Assembly: GCA_049511115.1 (NCBI GenBank) | Contig: JBEKYH010000093.1 | Coordinates: forward strand, 1-12,793 | Direction of reading: 5' to 3' | Source: JBEKYH01 sp049511115 | Lineage (GTDB): Bacteria > Planctomycetota > Phycisphaerae > Tepidisphaerales > Tepidisphaeraceae | Length of the DNA: 12,793 bases | Part shown: positions 12,578-12,793 of the stretch, one piece after another | Position numbering within the stretch: the stretch's first letter is position 1 | Layout of the letters: each line of letters opens with the position of its first letter | The notes under the pieces: generated by a model | Told to the model about the DNA's origin: nothing | Databases searched by the model: none | Seen by the model: the letters and a program-made list of their open reading frames with translations, nothing else | Position numbers and translations under genes: made by a program

Positions 12578-12793
12578 TTATGCCGTTGCTTGCTGAAGTT
12601 CCTTGCGCCGGTCGGCCATCTGGGCCTTGAGGCGAGCGAGGATTGAACTGTGCATCTGGCTGACGCGGCTTTCTGACAAATCGAGCGTAGCCCCGATCTC
12701 CTTCATGGTCATCTCTTCAAAATAATAGAGGATGATGATGAGGCGTTCGGCCCGGCTAAGACCCTTGGTGATGAGTTCCTTTAGGTCTTTGCG
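12578..12793 (-). CDS. RNA polymerase sigma factor, FliA/WhiG-like, region 4 (N-terminal part outside window)
   Basis: The reverse strand is open from the right edge to a TAA at 12578-12580, giving the last 71 residues of a protein. 'LSRAERLIIILYYFEEMTMKEIG' followed by 'LDLSESRVSQMHSSILARLK' is a sigma-70 region 4.2 helix-turn-helix that contacts the -35 element. 'YYFEEMTMKEIG..L.lSESRVSQ.H..a..rLk' is the signature form of the sigma-28 FliA/WhiG and SigB-related group rather than of RpoD or ECF factors. The tail 'QMADRRKELQQATA' is short. Such factors direct flagellar, stress or developmental genes and are commonly held by anti-sigma factors. It is 224 bases upstream of, and codirectional with, the protease-PATR gene. 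Family assignment is strong; subgroup and regulon are not determinable from region 4 alone. Confidence 0.87.
   Translation of the reverse strand, partial: RKDLKELITKGLSRAERLIIILYYFEEMTMKEIGATLDLSESRVSQMHSSILARLKAQMADRRKELQQATA

Overview
The window most likely comes from a GC-rich member of the Planctomycetota, probably class Phycisphaerae. This is inferred from three protein signatures: an N-terminal LEPR-XLL-like motif, a dockerin-type repeat pair of the 'GDANLDGTVNFADLL' kind, and a VPEP/PEP-CTERM anchor with an Arg-rich tail. No rRNA or other phylogenetic marker is present, so the class is a judgement from protein style. I see no tRNA, rRNA, CRISPR array, transposase or integrase.

Layout. 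Positions 1-968 hold two plus-strand genes: the C-terminal end of a GNAT acetyltransferase cut by the window edge, and an unrecognised 212-residue protein. Positions 993-5091 hold a compact minus-strand cluster of six genes. In transcription order these are a small HEAT-like putative lipoprotein, an RsbW/SpoIIAB-type HATPase, a STAS-domain protein, an MlaE-type permease, an MlaF-type ATPase and an MlaD-type MCE protein. Gaps are 2, 4, 23, 0 and 26 bases, which suggests one operon. After a ~230-base divergent spacer, positions 5323-6651 (plus) encode an LEPR/RTX-repeat surface protein with a beta-rich C-terminal domain. Converging on it with a 17-base gap is a very large minus-strand gene (6669-12353). 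It encodes a trypsin-like protease domain, about 12 autotransporter-associated beta-strand (PATR) repeats, a dockerin-like pair and a PEP-CTERM anchor. After a 224-base AT-rich spacer with two inverted repeats, the right edge (12578-12793, minus) carries the region-4 end of an RNA polymerase sigma factor of the FliA/WhiG-like group.

How the genes fit together. MlaE, MlaF and MlaD would form an inner-membrane ABC transporter for phospholipid traffic across the envelope. In E. coli a STAS protein (MlaB) binds and stabilises MlaF. Here the STAS protein has a Ser-Ser where partner-switching antagonists are phosphorylated, and it sits 4 bases downstream of a likely cognate kinase. The most interesting hypothesis in the window is therefore a kinase-STAS switch that controls lipid transport rather than, or as well as, a sigma factor. 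The two surface proteins are probably exported cell-envelope or matrix components. The protease-PATR protein is notable because it carries PATR repeats without an autotransporter barrel and ends in a PEP-CTERM signal instead.
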